Positions 1 through 11,489 of a DNA stretch of 64,000 nt are shown here, in pieces. The stretch spans positions 1,798,001 to 1,862,000 of the forward strand of contig VSJF01000004.1 in the NCBI GenBank assembly GCA_009739215.1. Direction: 5' to 3'. Under the pieces are notes generated by a model. The model made no database searches and was not told where the DNA came from. It saw only the letters and a list, made by a program, of their open reading frames with translations. Source of the DNA: Floccularia luteovirens. Its lineage: Eukaryota; Basidiomycota; Agaricomycetes; Agaricales; Squamanitaceae. Both the position numbers and the translations under genes were made by a program. The stretch's first letter is position 1. Each line of letters begins with the position of its first letter.

Positions 1-507
1 CTGCTCCAGGTTCAGGCTCTCGTAGTTCGAAGGCGGCTTCAACGTAGAGCTTTGTACCCTTTTTCAGAGTGCGAAGAAAATTGCTGGAATAGTCTTGGAA
101 CGAAAATACTCTGTGGAATGATGATGTTGACGGACGACGTTCTTTTATACCTCTTAGCCGGTGTGGGTTTAGAAAGCGGAAGAAACGTACCTCCATTTGC
201 GTCTGGTGGTGGAGGTGGATAGTTGCGAGTAGCAACGGTATACCTATTTTCTGATTCAGGAGTGAAACAAGATCTTACAATGTTTGAGGACGCACACTAC
301 GTATTCTTTGTCATTTTTGCTCTGCCTAACCTCTGGGTCTCTGATCAAGTTTCCAATGAGGGTGAGCTTGCAGAGGTCTGCGGAACGAATAGAACTGGTT
401 GAGAATGCCTGAAATTTTGCGCGTTAGTTGGTGGATATGACGTGTACAATCAAACCTACGCGTCGAGAGGCAGCTTTGGAGGCAGCTGTACGAATAACAC
501 CGAACAT
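1..507 (-). CDS. RIM1: Mitochondrial single-stranded DNA-binding protein (Rim1-type), 3' end cut off by window
   Basis: This protein coats single-stranded mitochondrial DNA during replication. Four exons can be joined: 460-507, 296-408, 191-243 and 1-110 (reading leftwards). The first gives a short Arg/Ala-rich leader (MFGVIRTAASKAASRR) typical of a mitochondrial presequence. The next exons give an OB-fold start (LTLIGNLIRDPEV), then VYTVATRNYPPPPPDANG and GTKLYVEAAFELREPEPGA, which match fungal mitochondrial SSBs. The stop lies beyond base 1, so the C-terminus is missing. Introns are 45-87 nt; the second donor is GTGCGT. The start faces HBS1 head to head, 181 bp apart. Family assignment rests on the VEA.FELREPEP block and is quite secure; the exact splice sites are inferred. 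Confidence 0.85.
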
Positions 508-688
508 ATTGAATACGAGGCAAGACAAATTAAATGAACAAGAAAATTAAAACAAAAATAAAGGTTTACTGCGGTATTTTTGGTTGTTTGTTCAGACATT
601 TCAAATAAATGGTTCTGATTCCTAAACATTATAGTAACTGAACACCAACTCTCAATCTTACACATTATCAAACGAACAAGCCACTAAT

Positions 689-3600
689 ATGTCAAGGCAC
701 AGACATATTCGTAAAATGAACTTAGATGGTGTGGAACCAGCATGTATACAAAGTAGTGCAGCGTTTATTGAACACCAACCTCTTCCCAGATGAACTTGCT
801 GATTACGACGATGCAACACCTGAACAGGAAGGTATTACGGAATTGACCTGCTTGCATTTTATCTATCCTGACTCCTCATAGCACTGTTAATCGATGGCCT
901 AGAACAAGTCCGAGATGTGATTGGGAGCGAGACAGTCTCGGGCCTCTCCGATAAGATGATTCAGGAGGTTTTGTGGGAATATTTTTTCGATGTAGAGAAG
1001 ACCATTCAATGGGCACTTAGTGCGTCGAAGTATCATTAGTGGGGTTTTTGCCATACTAATGCCTTCATGAAGAGGAGCAAGAACGAAGAAGTTTAGCTAA
1101 GGAGCGGAAAGGTAAGTTATACTCTTGAACTTTTATTTCATCTATTTCCCTTTCTACCCCTTCTCGCTTCCTCTCGCGATGGTTCTATGATTGTGTTGGT
1201 ATATCGCGTCATTTATATCGATGAGAAGGTGCATCTCTTAGCAGATACTGCCCTCTTGCAAGCTGTCAACAACAATTACTCAACATGATATACCAGATTC
1301 ACCAGAGAAGTACTTGCCACCCCTTCCAGGTGCCCATCTGGATATGTCCTCGCCTCAGCTTGATCATGAGGAGGATTCTCTTTCGGGGGAAATGACGGCA
1401 GAGCCTGAGGTCCGTTCTCGACTCCCTCTCATTGTTATCGCACAGCAGCAACAGGGCTATGGCCCCGAGGGCCCACAATCACCTATTGGGTCTCCTCCAA
1501 GATACCGCCTTAGCACAATTACAGAAAGAACGGAGCGGACAGAACAGACACCGCAGTGGCAACCTAGAAGGCATCTTCCCCTGCCAGAGAACCATCGTAT
1601 CTCAACATCCAGTCTGGAGACATCTTACGGAGAAATTATTGGTAAGTAATAACATGTTAAGCATTCAAAGACGCTTCGAAATTGACTGTATGAACAAAGA
1701 TGTACCAGCTCCACAAGCATCCACCGCTGTCGATCCTTATTTCACCCCAAGATCATCTTCGAGATCCCTGTATGACCTTCCTCGCCCTAAATCATCTTCT
1801 CTGTCTCAAACCTCTGGCACTCCCCCCCCTAAAACACCCACCGAGCTCCCTTCCTCAGAAGGTATGCCAGACATTCCAGACTTCAACTCCAAGTCGACCC
1901 TACCAGTTACCGGATCTCATCCCCAAGGTGCCAAGCAATCTAAATTGTCGAAGCTAGCAAGCTCCAGGACGAGTAGTCTCAGTACCAGAAGCGAGAGTTC
2001 TGCATCTTCTGGAATAGCTCTGACGGGATCCATCAAGACATTCCCTATTCTCAGACCCTCTGCACAATCAACACGTACCCCAAGTTCTGTATCATCCCTT
2101 TTGACATCAGATACCCCAATTCCTCAATCTGAAAGCAGAGCAAACTCATCGACAACGTCGCACGTACGTAGAGCAATACAGACGGCGCTTCACCAAGAAG
2201 CAATCGACCAAGCAACCACACCCAAACAAACTTCTCGTGTGTTACAGCAACCGGACTATGAAGAACAGGATGGTTCGAATCTGTCTGCTTCAAGTGCTGT
2301 TACTCCAACCAATGCTCCAGAGAAACTTACTGTTGGTCCTGCAAAGCCTTTATCTAAGCTAGCAATGCTAGCCCAAACCAAGCTTGATGCATCCAGAATC
2401 CCACGATTACCCAAAACAACCACAGAATACCTCACACCAATTGCCAATGGTTCATCGGTTACCACCGCTATAACAACTTCTTATCAGTCGTTGTATAGTC
2501 TCACTGATCCTTCTCGGCCAACTGCCATTCCTAGATTGGATGTGGTGCCTTTACAAACTACTCCGACAACTGCAGAACCTCCAACATCAAAACTTGCCAT
2601 GAAGATGAAGAGAGCAGCTGCCAGAAAGAATGCAGAAATGCAATCCCCATCAAATGAAGAGGTTTTAACCCCTCCTGTGTCACCGATGTTTTATTCAAAA
2701 CCGGCACACGCTCGTGCGTCGCCTTCCGCATTCGCCTCTTTACTCATCGATAAACCTCTGACGTCAACTGAAAATGAAGGCAGAAACAAGCATGACTTGA
2801 AGAAAGAGAAAAACCGAGCGACGGTTGACCACGTAAATGATGTTACTGTCAGTTTAACATCAGAAGACTCCTTGAACAGTCATCAACACAGGAAGCATCC
2901 CGAGAAATATCCTGTTCCGACGATGTCACCTCCTTCAGCATTCTCGTTTAACGAACCAAGTCCAGATGACATTGTCCTTAATGCTCGAAAAGGGACCTCT
3001 TTGGGAATCAAGAAACCCCACACGAGAGCCGCTGAGAAATCAAGAGCGTGAGGGAGCGAGTTGTTGGCTTTGGTCCTTTATTCTTTCATCCAAATTTCTT
3101 TTTCTTTTCTTGCTTGTATTTCAATTCATATTTATAAAAACTGCAGCCGCGCAGGAGCGTGAGAGAGCGCAGAAAAAAGCCAAAAAGGCTGTTTCACGCT
3201 CAGAAACTCCGGTTGAGCCACCTAAAGCTCCGCTTACGCAGGAGAAATTGTTAGAGGAAGCTAAACGTTCGATTCAAACTCCAGAAGGGAGCGGGAGAAA
3301 GGGTATCAGTCTTGTTATTATTGGTGCGATTATTACCAATCAATCCAATGCAATACTTTATACATTATATCTGTATGTACAGGTCATGTTGATGCCGGAA
3401 AGTCAACTCTTATGGGACGTGTACTCTATGAACTCGGTAAATTAGATGAGAAGACTCGTCAAGCGAATGAAAGAGGGAGTAACAAGGCTGGGAAAAGCAG
3501 CTTTAGTTGGGCATGGGGACTTGATGAAACGTCTGAAGAAAGAGAGAGGTTAGACCGCATATTGCCATCGATGTTCTCGGTTAACTCATCAATGATTTCC

Positions 3601-4999
3601 GAAGGGGAATTACCATGGATATTGCATTGCAAGTTTTGTCTACACCTAACAGAAACATCACGATTCTCGATGCACCAGGACACAAAGAATTTGTTCCAAA
3701 CATGATCTCAGGCGCATCACAAGCCGATTGTGCGTTGTTGGTGGTAGATGCGGCAACGGGAGAATTTGAAGCCGGGTTTCTCAAAGGCGGCCAAACTCGT
3801 GAGCATCTCTTGCTCGTTCGGAGTCTTGGTGTCGCCCAAGTAATTGTAGCCGTAAATAAACTTGACATGGTAGGTCAAAATTTTATGTATCTCTACTGTT
3901 TCAGGTTCTTACATGCAATTTATAGGTTCAGTGGAACAAGTCGCGATACGAGGAGATATTAGAAGCATTGCGCCCTTTCCTCGTCAAATCTGGATTTCAT
4001 CCGTCCAAAATCAATTTTGTTCCAGTGGGAGCTATTCAAGGTGTCAACCTCGTTAAGCGAGAAGGTGAAGATGCCAAGTTACTGAATGCTTGGTATACTG
4101 GACCGACGCTGGTAGATTTCCTCGGTATGGACCTTTATTTATTGCTTAAAGTTCACTATGTCATGTTTTCCTCAATTAGACAAGCTGGAACCACCAAGCC
4201 GGAATATAAATTCACCCATTCGATTTCCAATCGCCAACGTATATAAATCTCGATCTCAGGGTGTATCCGTTGCCGTCTCAGGTCGACTTTCTGGAGGTAT
4301 CGTGTTGGTTGGTGAACGACTAAGAATAATCCCGGGTGATGAGACAGTTCTGGTGAAATGTGAATTGCAGTCTAATTAACCTATGACGCTCTTTTCTAAT
4401 TGGTCATTCTAGCTATAGAAGTAGAAGATTCACCCGCACAGTGGGTCCTAGCGGGCTCAAACGCAACACTACACCTCGCAGATGTTGAAATACTTAATCT
4501 CAACATTGGTAGTGTTTTATGTTCACTAACTGAACCAGTTCCTCTCGCAACCATTTTTGTTGCACGAATCATCGTTTTCGACATCCAGATTCCTATTACT
4601 GCAGGAACATCAGTGAGAAAACCATCTACCTCTCGGAGTCACAGGTAATAATTTCATCATCAGGTCGAGATATATCATCAATCGAGTGATGTACCCGCGA
4701 CTACCACAAAGTTGATTTCTATCGTTGACCAGGCCTCTGGCCAAGTCGTCAAACGAAACCCTCGGTACGTGCATGCAATGACTCTTATAATAATCAAAGT
4801 CTAATTGTAGTATTCTAGAGTGCTCACAAAAGGGGTTACAGCTGAAGTTCAGTTCGCGCTTCGACAGGAGGGCAATCAACCCACTGCTCGAGGGATCCCT
4901 GTAGAAACTTTTGCAGTCAATAAAGAGATGGGTAGAGTACTGATTCGTCGTGGAGGGGAGACCATAGGTGCAGGAATTATCACGGAAATAAACGGTTGA
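689..4999 (+). CDS. HBS1: HBS1 ribosome-rescue GTPase with a very long disordered linker
   Basis: Hbs1 is an eRF3-like GTPase that works with Dom34/Pelota to split stalled ribosomes in no-go and non-stop decay. The start [21 protein letters not shown] is the usual Hbs1 N-terminus, followed by the helical HBS1_N domain ([32 protein letters not shown]). A Ser/Thr/Pro-rich linker fills about 1290-3045. The GTPase core begins near 3385 with P-loop [10 protein letters not shown], then switch region around 3560 (VTIDIALQVL), DAPGHKEF and NKLD. Beta-barrel domains run to the C-terminal [16 protein letters not shown]. At least ten short introns interrupt it. Two junctions are unresolved: the exon entry near 1245-1290 and the intron at about 3046-3154. 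In many eukaryotes the same locus also makes a Ski7-like isoform by alternative splicing; the long linker may serve that here. Confidence 0.92.
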
Positions 5000-5238
5000 G
5001 GATAAATGATGATTCTGCTAGTCTGTATCGATCAATGAAAAGAGAAAAACTTTTCATGAGCTATTACAAATGCCATGTAGGATAAGATAACAGGGAAAGT
5101 CATGTGAACAGGGTCGTATAAAAGTCGTAAGTAATCGCCAAACCATTCAACTCCATCTGAGAAACAATAAGAATCTAATAGCCGCAGAAAATACGCAAAC
5201 AGAATAATGAAAAGAAACCCCCTTTCTAGAGATAAGTT

Positions 5239-6488
5239 TCAGGCTTTTTGTTTATCCTTATCCTTGTCGTGGTGAAACAAAGCCTTCATTTTGCCAAAGA
5301 TCGAATGACGCTTTTTCCGTGAAGAGGTAGTGCCAACCCTGGAGGATGCAGGAGAACTCTTCTGAGAATCTGAATTGCGTGGGAAGGAGAATTTTGATGA
5401 CTTGACGGGTGTCGTGGGTAAGCTGGGTGCCGGGGTAGTCGGAGTAGTTGGGGTTTCCGAGGTCAACTCAAAATCTGATGAGGTCGGACGGGTGATGGAA
5501 CTAGTACGTCCACTGGTGGCAGTCGCGGAGTGCACTTCGGTAATTTCGTCAGCTTTAGTAGGCGCAATTACTGTAGCTGGGCTGAGTTCTAAGTCTACTG
5601 GCTTGAGAGGAGCATGAGTAGAAAATTCGGTGGGAATATCTGTAGTGGAAGAAGCAACATTTGGCGAAGCGACCGTGGTATTTTCAGAAGTGTTTCCAGG
5701 AACGATGTCAATATGCACGTCTGGGGAGACAGTTGGAGAAGATTGGTCCGATTTTTCAGTCTCTTTCTTTTGCATAATAATCGGGGGTGACGCTTCAGTC
5801 TACGCAAAATTTATTAGTTCATGATATATGCGAGGGGTTCAATAACATACTGGTAATTTTAAGGTGCCATTCGCAATATCTGGAAGTAAGATGTTAGATA
5901 ACAATAGATAAAATGTTAGTGATCTCACCTTTTCCGTCATTGAGAGTTGTAAGTGCAGGAGGAGCAACTTCTGCAGGTGCGGATTCCAATGAAGGACTGA
6001 CAACTGCAGGTTTCGCTGATGCAGACTCCTCTAAAGTAGTTGTAGCTTGTGATGGGTCCACGGTTTGGCTGGGAGGGTTGACAACTTCCGGAGTAGATGG
6101 TGGGGGAGGTGCAGGCTTAGGGGGTGCGATGTAAACATTGTTCACATATCCTCCAAAATCAACTTCGGTAGGTTGGTTCTCTCGAAGAATCCATTGCCCA
6201 TCAACGATGAACTTGTATTTTACCTTCTCATTCCAGGGAACGCGGACTGCTGCTTCGTACCCAGTGGAAGTCTTCTTGAGGGGGACGGAACGTGACCACT
6301 GAGGCAGATTGAGTATTATTTTGCAGACTGTGTGGGAACTACGACTGACCTGGTCAAAGGTACCTGTTACGATAACATTGGACGGTTCAGAGTGAGGCCT
6401 GGGTAATAGTAGATAAGAATAAAGATGTGGATAGAAAACGGTAGATATACCAGTTGAATATGACCTCGTGAAGATCGTTCAAAGACAT
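5239..6488 (-). CDS. CBM48 (AMPK glycogen-binding) domain protein, Crp1/Mdg1-like
   Basis: The N-terminus starts at MSLNDLHEVIFNW and reads through several short introns into a glycogen-binding fold of the AMPK-beta/CBM48 type: WSRSVPLKKTSTGYEAAVRV, PWNEKVKYKFIVDGQWIL, and VDFGGYVNNVYIAPPKP. The rest is a low-complexity Pro/Ser/Thr tail ending in a basic stretch (SSRKKRHSIFGKMKALFHHD) and a KDKDKQKA terminus. In yeast, Crp1 and Mdg1 share this plan of one N-terminal CBM48 plus a long disordered tail; Mdg1 acts at the plasma membrane in pheromone signalling and Crp1 binds cruciform DNA. Which role applies here cannot be told from sequence. No catalytic domain is present, so it is not a branching enzyme. 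It is divergent from the methyltransferase gene at 6706. Confidence 0.8.
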
Positions 6489-6705
6489 GAGGTGGAAAAT
6501 ACACTTAGAAAGGTACAAAAAAGAAAGGAAGAAGGATAAGGACAAGTCAGTGGAGGGTTAAGATACTTGAATTAATGAATTTTATGTGTTGCATCGTGTT
6601 TACTTATCCAGGGTACAAAACCACCTCGGCTACTTTTACACATCAACATCACTCCACTAGTCCTGATTCATCAATACATAAACCCCTTTTCTTTGCATGC
6701 TCGAT

Positions 6706-7727
6706 ATGGCTTCAGAAGAGGAGGCAGATCCCCTTCGGCATTTCATGCAAGATCTTCCGGAATACTCAACCCGATCGACAACCGGAGAGATATTGGCCAT
6801 TTTGCCTGGGCAATCGTTTACGGTCAATGATGGCATCCTCAAATTATCTTTCTTCACCAGCGGTCATGATCATTTAACGATACGACTTGTAGTAGATGCC
6901 TCCCCTGGCTGTGGAGGCGTCGCCTGGCCAGCTGGACAGGTAATACACACTCATTTAACTGCTTCGCTTTCCCCAAATGGAATTACTACAGATTCTTGCA
7001 ACTTATCTCGTACATAAAGGTCCAGACTTTTTGCAGAATAAAAACATTATCGAACTAGGAAGTGGAACCGGCCTGGTGGGGCTTGTAGCAGCGAAAATGG
7101 GTGGCCGTGTATGCATAACTGATCAAGCGTCTGTTGTCTCTCCATCAATAATGTAGATCACTCTCACTGGCATAACATTCAATATTTTCCTCCAGTCCGT
7201 TACTGGAAATCATGCGCCAGAATGTTCTCATGAACAGTCTCTCTTCCAACACGGTGGTTGCCGAATTAAATTGGTTTGTTTACTCCATCCTGAACTTCCA
7301 ACACCAAAATTTGCCTCAACGTGTTTTACACCCTAGGGGATCTCCACTTCCGGAAAACATTTTTCGTCCGACATTGATACTTGCTGCAGATTGTGTCTAC
7401 TTTGAACCAGCGTTTCCTTTACTGGTCAACACGTTGTCAGATCTATCAGATTCATCAACAGAAATTCTGTTCTGCTACAAAAAAAGGAGAAAGGTTATTC
7501 TTGATCCTTTTCAACGACTAACTGATCGGTTGTAACTCGTTTTCGGAAAGGCTGACAAGCGTTTCTTTGCATTACTGAGGAAGAAATTTACTTGGAAAGA
7601 GGTATGTAATTTGCAAATAGACATCCTATCTATTGGATCAATTTCATATCCCAAGGTTGCTGATGATCCAAACCGCACAATCTATTCACGCGAGGCGATA
7701 ACGTTGTTGCAAGTTTCGAAAATCTAG
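6706..7727 (+). CDS. EFM6: Protein-lysine methyltransferase, EFM6/METTL21 family
   Basis: This is a seven-beta-strand SAM-dependent methyltransferase of family 16, which methylates lysines on translation factors (yeast Efm6 acts on eEF1A). The first exon reads MASEEEADPLRHFMQDLPEY; another in-frame ATG lies 9 nt upstream at 6697. After an intron following the AWPAGQ motif comes IIELGSGTGLVGLVAAKMGG, the SAM-binding motif I. A later exon gives ILAADCVYFEPAFPLL, the family's D-x-x-Y/F post-II motif, and ILFCYKKRRK. The final exons supply ADKRFFALLRKKFTWKEV and YSREAITLLQVSKI, with the stop at 7725-7727. Introns are about 50 nt. The AADCVYFEPAFP block and KKRRKADKRFF are characteristic, so the family call is firm; the exact substrate is inferred. 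Confidence 0.82.
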
Positions 7728-7973
7728 GTTTTTGTGGTATTAGAGTTATGCTCCGGCTAATTCAATTTTAAATCATCTCGTAAAGGCGTAAAGGGTAACT
7801 GTTGTAGGTGTAAATTGCGTGACAATTGCTGGATTGTAGATCTATTCAGATAGATTTGAATGTATGAATACCTAGTGACTCGTTAATTCCCGATGGGAAG
7901 CCCTCCTAAGAAGTCTGAGGAAGCTCGCAAGTAGTATACTGTCGGCTTATTAAATGGGGACATTGTACCAATG

Positions 7974-8405
7974 CTACTGCGGTATTGTCTTGATCTACAA
8001 AATAGAGTACATCAACAAACTGAGTCAAGTATATCGGAGACAACCAACATACTTGTAAACCATGAATTCCTTCAATTTCTTTTTTCAAAGTTTCCGTGAC
8101 CAGTTTATGCTGCTTGACCATTGAAAGTCCCTTGAAAGCTTCGCTTGTGATAGTAATTGCATAAAATGACCCGCATCCCCCTTGAACACATGAATAAGCG
8201 CAACTACAAATTTCGAGGTGACTAGCGTACCAGAGACATCCTGTACTTGTAGTTGTGAAGGTGCAAACTTCTCCGTCAATTTTGCGTGAATGAGTGTTTC
8301 CCCTTCTAATTGACCTGTCGAGGTCGAGTTTGCTCTGCGTAGGATCGTAGAAATAGTGCTAACGTATTGCACACTAGGTATTCTTTGACGAACTAGGGCC
8401 AACAT
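7974..8405 (-). CDS. Mitochondrial BolA-like protein
   Basis: BolA proteins pair with monothiol glutaredoxins and help deliver iron-sulfur clusters. Three exons join into MLALVRQRIPSVQYVSTIST (a basic, Ser-rich presequence), ETLIHAKLTEKFAPSQLQVQD, GGCGSFYAITITSEAFKGLS, then MVKQHKLVTETLKKEIEGIH and GLQIKTIPQ. The G-x-H helix region with MVKQHKLV is the BolA signature, including the conserved His that ligates the shared cluster. The ending HGLQIKT-P is typical of the eukaryotic family. Introns at about 8208-8230 and 7991-8051 use GTACGC and GTATGT donors. The gene is head to head with COX15 across 205 bp, and both act in mitochondria. It may be Bol1 or Bol3; the sequence does not decide between them. 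Confidence 0.88.
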
Positions 8406-8490
8406 GGTGGACGTGGTTTAGACTAGCTCTGTCAGCTGCTGAAGCGCTGATGAGGCAGGAGACCAGAGAAAAAGTTGGAATGAAGTGCCG

Positions 8491-8498
8491 TGATTGGT
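8491..8498 (+). promoter_or_regulatory. CCAAT box matching the HAP consensus
   Basis: TGATTGGT fits the fungal HAP2/3/5 site TNATTGGT exactly. It lies in the 205-bp gap between the divergent BolA and COX15 starts, 113 bp before the COX15 ATG. The HAP complex controls respiratory and heme/iron genes in many fungi, which suits both neighbours. It is a motif match only; an 8-mer with one free base can occur by chance. Confidence 0.45.
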
Positions 8499-8610
8499 CA
8501 GCGACAATGTTACTGTAGGTCTAGAGTTGTCCGCGTTCGTTCCGGCAGAATATATTTTGGACTCTCTCATCCCTCACCGGCATCGGTTGTCCCATAACTG
8601 CCAACACACC

Positions 8611-10278
8611 ATGGCTCTCTGCGCGCTCAGGAGATCCATGCACCTCGAATCCAGAGCTCTATTCGTTCGCTCTGGTTCAGGAGGTTTTAATCGTGTTGGG
8701 AAGTATATGAACATTTCGTACCGTTCGTTCAGTGCACTTCGCTTGCCATCTACGAGGCTGGCGAGCGAAAAAAGGCTCGATAGATGTATTCCCTCGATTT
8801 TGTCAAAGAAATCCCCATTTGCTTTACCGAACATACTCCGATACCGTTTCAACTCGTCTGCAGGCCCAAATACAGAAGCAACACCCGTGCTACCTTCACC
8901 AGCTGTGGGTCGATGGCTTCTCTTCTCCTCCACTCTAGGTGTTTGCTATAGTTGTTGTTGGTGGGGTCACTCGTCTTACAGAGTCAGGTCTTAGCATCAC
9001 AGAATGGAGACCTATAACTGGTGTTTTGCCTCCAATTTCTCATAACGACTGGTTAGTAGAGTTTGAGAAATATAAGGCTACTCCAGAATTCAAGATGTTT
9101 GTTTCCAGCTTCCTTTGCATATAGGCTACAGTATCTGACGATTCGTTTGTAGTATGAATCATTCTATATCTTTGGAAGACTTCAAATCTATTTTCTATAT
9201 GGAATGGGGGCATCGTATACTCGGACGCCTAATTGGTGTAGCTTTCGTGGGACCACTGGCCTATTTCGCTATACGTAAGAAGATATCATCCTCTATGGCT
9301 GCAAAGCTTGGTGGTCTTGGTCTCCTCATTGGGGCACAAGGCGTTCTCGGTTGGTACATGGTCAAATCTGGGTTAGAAGAATCCTTGCTCGACACACCTA
9401 ATGCTGTTCCACGGGTATCGCAATACCGCTTGGCTGCTCATCTCGGTACTGCACTTCTACTGTACATTGGAATGTTTGGAATGGGTATGAATGTGATAAA
9501 GGATTGGAAATATAGTCGTGGCGCGCTCTGGAGTGGCGTACAGGATAAGAGCATTCAGTCTGTATTGGACAATCCTCTTGTCAGGGTCTTTAAAAGAAGA
9601 GCATGGGCTTTGACCACCCTTGTGCTTCTTACAGCTCTGTCAGGTAAGTTGCCATGATTCCCAAACCCTAGGGATCTCTCTGAACTAGGTTTAGGTGCAT
9701 TTGTCGCGGGATTAGATGCTGGATTGGTTTATAACGAGTTCCCACTCATGGGTGGTCGTCTTGTTCCACCATCGGAGGAACTTTTCTCTCCTGACTATGC
9801 CAAGAGCCTGGATAAATCCGACCTTTGGTGGCGAAATATATTTGAAAACCCAACCACCGTCCAGTTCGATCATCGTGTTCTGGTAAGTTCCACTAGCAGA
9901 GATAGCTGGTGCGATGTAGCTGAACCATAAAATCCAAAGGCTACCACCACATATCTAAGCACGGCACTTTTATATGCAAGTACATTCAAACCCGCGGTAC
10001 GCGCAGCGCTCCCACCACTCGCTCGGGTGGCAACAACTGCAGCCTTCGCGATGGCAAACGTTCAAGTCATTCTCGGAATTTCCACTCTGTTATACCTTGT
10101 ACCAGTGCCGCTCGCTGCAGCTCACCAAGCTGGTAGTGTCGCTCTCTTAAGCGCTATGATTCATTTACTAGTTACATTGAGAAAGCCTGTGCTGGCAGCC
10201 AGGATGTGGAGAAGTAAAAATTTCGCAAAGTTCACCACAACTAGTAGTCGGCCCCCAGCAAAAGAAGTGATATCGTAA
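8611..10278 (+). CDS. COX15: Heme A synthase COX15, with a one-base frame break near residue 109
   Basis: Cox15 oxidises heme O to heme A in the inner mitochondrial membrane for cytochrome c oxidase. The start [20 protein letters not shown] is a presequence. Conserved membrane segments follow: [10 protein letters not shown], then [81 protein letters not shown] and [12 protein letters not shown]. The four His in these segments (EWGHR, AAHLG, FDHRV, AAHQA) are the expected heme-liganding positions. Introns at about 9100-9152, 9641-9690 and 9882-9939 splice cleanly. Between STL and VFAIVV the genomic sequence carries one base too many (8938), so the N-terminal exon and the rest are in different frames with no plausible intron. 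Either the assembly has an extra base or this allele is broken. Confidence 0.9.
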
Positions 10279-10375
10279 TCCTCCAAGATCTTATCTAACC
10301 CCAACTCATCTACAATACTTATCACACATAAACATACACAGAAACATAGATCTGATGCATTCATACAATTATCAA

Positions 10376-11489
10376 TTATCCAGACATTTGTACATCTTCG
10401 TCAGTCGGTGCTGCAGCAGCCGCTGGTGCAGCACTACCTCCAGGCCCAGTTGCTGTTTCGTCCTTAGGTATGATAGTTTTTAGGAATGGCTCTACCATCT
10501 CATTTTCTACAATGCGGAATGCCCCACCAGGTGAAACACCTTTCTCGTGCTCACTAGGGGGACCGACGATACCAATTGATGTGTTGTTCACATTCAGTTC
10601 TTTATCTTGTTGAAGTGTTTCTCGTAACGCATGGAGTCCATGACGAACAAGTTCTTCTAAGGAGCCTTCGAAAATGAAGTGCATAAGAATATGAGCAGAA
10701 TTGATGGTTTATAGAAAATAACATACAATCTTGGAAACTCTCGTAATGCTTTTCCAGGTATGTTTTTGCGCTCTGACTCCTAGCACCAATCGACATTGCG
10801 AAATATTCGTACGAATTCCCAGATGGGGAGAATTCATACAATTGGGGTCCAGAGTTATCTTGTCCAATGACAAGGAAGCCAACACCGTACGGGCGACGAC
10901 CATATTCTTGTGTGTTAACCTGAGCCTCTATAGGTTGTATTCGGTTAGAAATAGTCTGAGTAAGCTGCGAGAGGAAAAACACACTATCAGCAATGGCAGA
11001 CACCAGTCGATTTACAGGTACTGCTCGACCATATATCATTTTAGATGACATCGCTTGCTGCCGCATGAAATTGCTGAGGATATTGAGCATCGCTCGATGA
11101 CATTTTGTGCGGACATACCTTAGCACACGAGCATCAGAAGTAAGTCCAGCGATCGCAATCCCAACATGGTCATCTATTCGAAACATCTTTTGCTGGTACG
11201 ACGCAAGCTCTCCGGTTGACCGCTAAGAGAATCAGTTAAGTAATTGCTTTTTTTGAGTGAGGCTAATGAAGTGCATTTCTACCTTGAGGGCTAACAAGAT
11301 TGCGTGCGTCTTGGAACGTAGACCTACTGCAGCAGATCCCTGCTTAACGGCCTCAAGCGCATATTCCACCTGATGCAGGCGTCCTTGTGGGGAAAAAACG
11401 GTGTTATCTGAGTCGTAGGTGTTCCGGAACTACATGGTCGGTTTAGGTGCACATCCATGAGTATGTATCATTTTCGCGAGACGTACCAT
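10376..11489 (-). CDS. PRE5: 20S proteasome subunit alpha 6
   Basis: Pre5 (PSMA1 in animals) is one of seven alpha-ring subunits of the 20S proteasome. The spliced product starts [21 protein letters not shown], continues [20 protein letters not shown] (the alpha-subunit N-terminal signature), then [31 protein letters not shown] and [20 protein letters not shown]. The last exon, from about 10670, ends in an Ala/Pro/Glu-rich tail closing with DEDVQMSG. The coding start is unusual: the first coding exon is the ATG alone (11487-11489), then a 57-nt intron with a GTACGT donor, then TTC CGG AAC. It converges on COX15 with 97 bp between stops. Confidence 0.93.

Noticed and set aside
2966..3445. Continuous frame through the HBS1 intron giving a hydrophobic segment
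   Set aside because: The hydrophobic part is translated intron polypyrimidine sequence; the frame does not match the preceding conserved exon.
8494..8610. N-terminal extension of COX15 upstream of 8611
   Set aside because: The frame is open to a non-ATG start in the promoter; the ATG at 8611 begins a normal presequence.
8939..8951. 13-nt intron in COX15 that would repair the frame
   Set aside because: Far below the size the spliceosome can remove, and it would delete four residues of a membrane helix.
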